From contig CBDEGD010000025.1 of assembly GCA_965237625.1 (NCBI GenBank), positions 1 to 64,000 of the forward strand: DNA of 64,000 nucleotides, given 5' to 3'. This stretch comes from JABDIP01 sp965237625 (GTDB taxonomy: Bacteria; Pseudomonadota; Alphaproteobacteria; DSM-16000; Inquilinaceae). The notes below the pieces were generated by a model. It saw nothing but the letters and a program-made list of their open reading frames with translations. It searched no databases and was not told the origin of the DNA. A program made the position numbers and the translations under genes. Position 1 is the first letter of the stretch. Each line of letters begins with the position of its first letter. This document shows positions 63,656 to 64,000 of the stretch, one piece after another.

Positions 63656-64000
63656 TCATTGGTCTATGTCGTCGGAATCAACCTGACCGGCAACCCGCCG
63701 GCGCACATGGGACCATGACATGCCGATCGCCAGCACCGCAGCCATGATGACCAGCACCACATAGGTCATCTGTTGACCCTGGCCGGGCACGATCAATCCG
63801 AAATCGATCAGGACCCAGACCAGGGAGCCGAAGAACGCGACCGCCAGCACCAGGCCGATCGGCCCGATCGACCGCCAGGTCGCGCGCAGGAAGATGATAT
63901 AGGCGATCACGATCACGACCCCCGCCAGCGCCTTCAGTGGAATCTGCCCGCCTATCGGATCCATGACCCAGGCGTAATACGAATAGGATGTCGGGTTGAA
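63656..64000 (-). CDS. DUF6524 membrane protein (5' end cut by window edge)
   Basis: A membrane protein with three predicted helices, running off the right edge; 114 codons are visible. The first visible residues FNPTSYSYYAWV, before an internal Met, continue the family sequence, so the true start lies beyond 64000. The core AYIIFLRATWRSIGPIGLVLAVAFFGSLVW is like DUF6524 integral membrane proteins. The function is unknown. Confidence 0.75.
   Translation of the reverse strand, partial: FNPTSYSYYAWVMDPIGGQIPLKALAGVVIVIAYIIFLRATWRSIGPIGLVLAVAFFGSLVWVLIDFGLIVPGQGQQMTYVVLVIMAAVLAIGMSWSHVRRRVAGQVDSDDIDQ

Overview
The window looks like a piece of the main chromosome of a GC-rich alphaproteobacterium, most plausibly a Rhodospirillales-like lineage. 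This rests on gene content and order, not on a search. Indicators are a TIGR02302/DUF4175-type membrane protein, a glutathione-dependent formaldehyde oxidation set, ubiquinone hydroxylation by a Coq7 di-iron protein, LPS genes (waaA, lpxK), lspA followed by a DUF3035 lipoprotein and paired M16 peptidases, and CtrA-like receiver domains. Genes are dense, often overlap by ATGA, and change strand frequently. No complete transposase gene or CRISPR array is visible.

Layout. 1-8 kb: ftsE (cut by the left edge), a zinc-ribbon membrane protein, a TIGR02302 protein interrupted by a frameshift, then argH-lptM-lysA on the minus strand and a divergent TlpA-type thioredoxin. 8-18 kb: small metabolic genes (DUF1203, cupins, 3-hydroxybutyryl-CoA dehydrogenase, PduO-type adenosyltransferase, HIG1-like protein, GNAT, GFA, ACT, Nudix), a GFA domain fused in frame to glutamyl-Q-tRNA(Asp) synthetase, an FAD oxidoreductase with a palindrome just upstream, and a carboxylesterase. 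18-23 kb: HNH protein, coq7-dsbB, a YqaA-type membrane protein, and two tandem receiver/PilZ-like regulators. 22.7-24.7 kb: tRNA-Leu(CAA) followed by a small ParB-like protein and a pesticin-type lysozyme, a possible island remnant. 24.7-36 kb: YtoQ, YqaA, glutamine amidotransferases, an acidic protein, the formaldehyde genes (frmA, fghA), a phosphatase, a divergent ClpP paralogue, fchA-folD and folK. 36-50 kb: MaoC, ribF, ileS-lspA-DUF3035-M16-M16, pgi and mutL. 50-54 kb: a FecR-domain protein with an Asn/Gly tail and a CHASE2 histidine kinase. 53-64 kb: rsmD and a pseudouridine synthase, tadA, GNAT, purD, xseA, lpxK-waaA, a GT4 glycosyltransferase, pmbA and a DUF6524 protein cut by the right edge.

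The strongest unexplained signal is non-coding. The intergenic regions carry several families of long palindromes. Most striking are two elements (706-994 and 4420-4680) that begin ATACCAA and end TTGGTAT. Each has a 32-nt outer inverted repeat enclosing two side-by-side hairpins. The two copies lie in opposite orientation. Their apical loops match at about 90 percent and 82 percent, while the stem sequences differ yet remain paired within each copy. This is the pattern expected of an element selected for its folded, three-way-junction shape. A second family is an identical 139-bp double-hairpin repeat at 20043-20181 and 27932-28070. REP-like palindromes and other composite hairpins occupy many other gaps.
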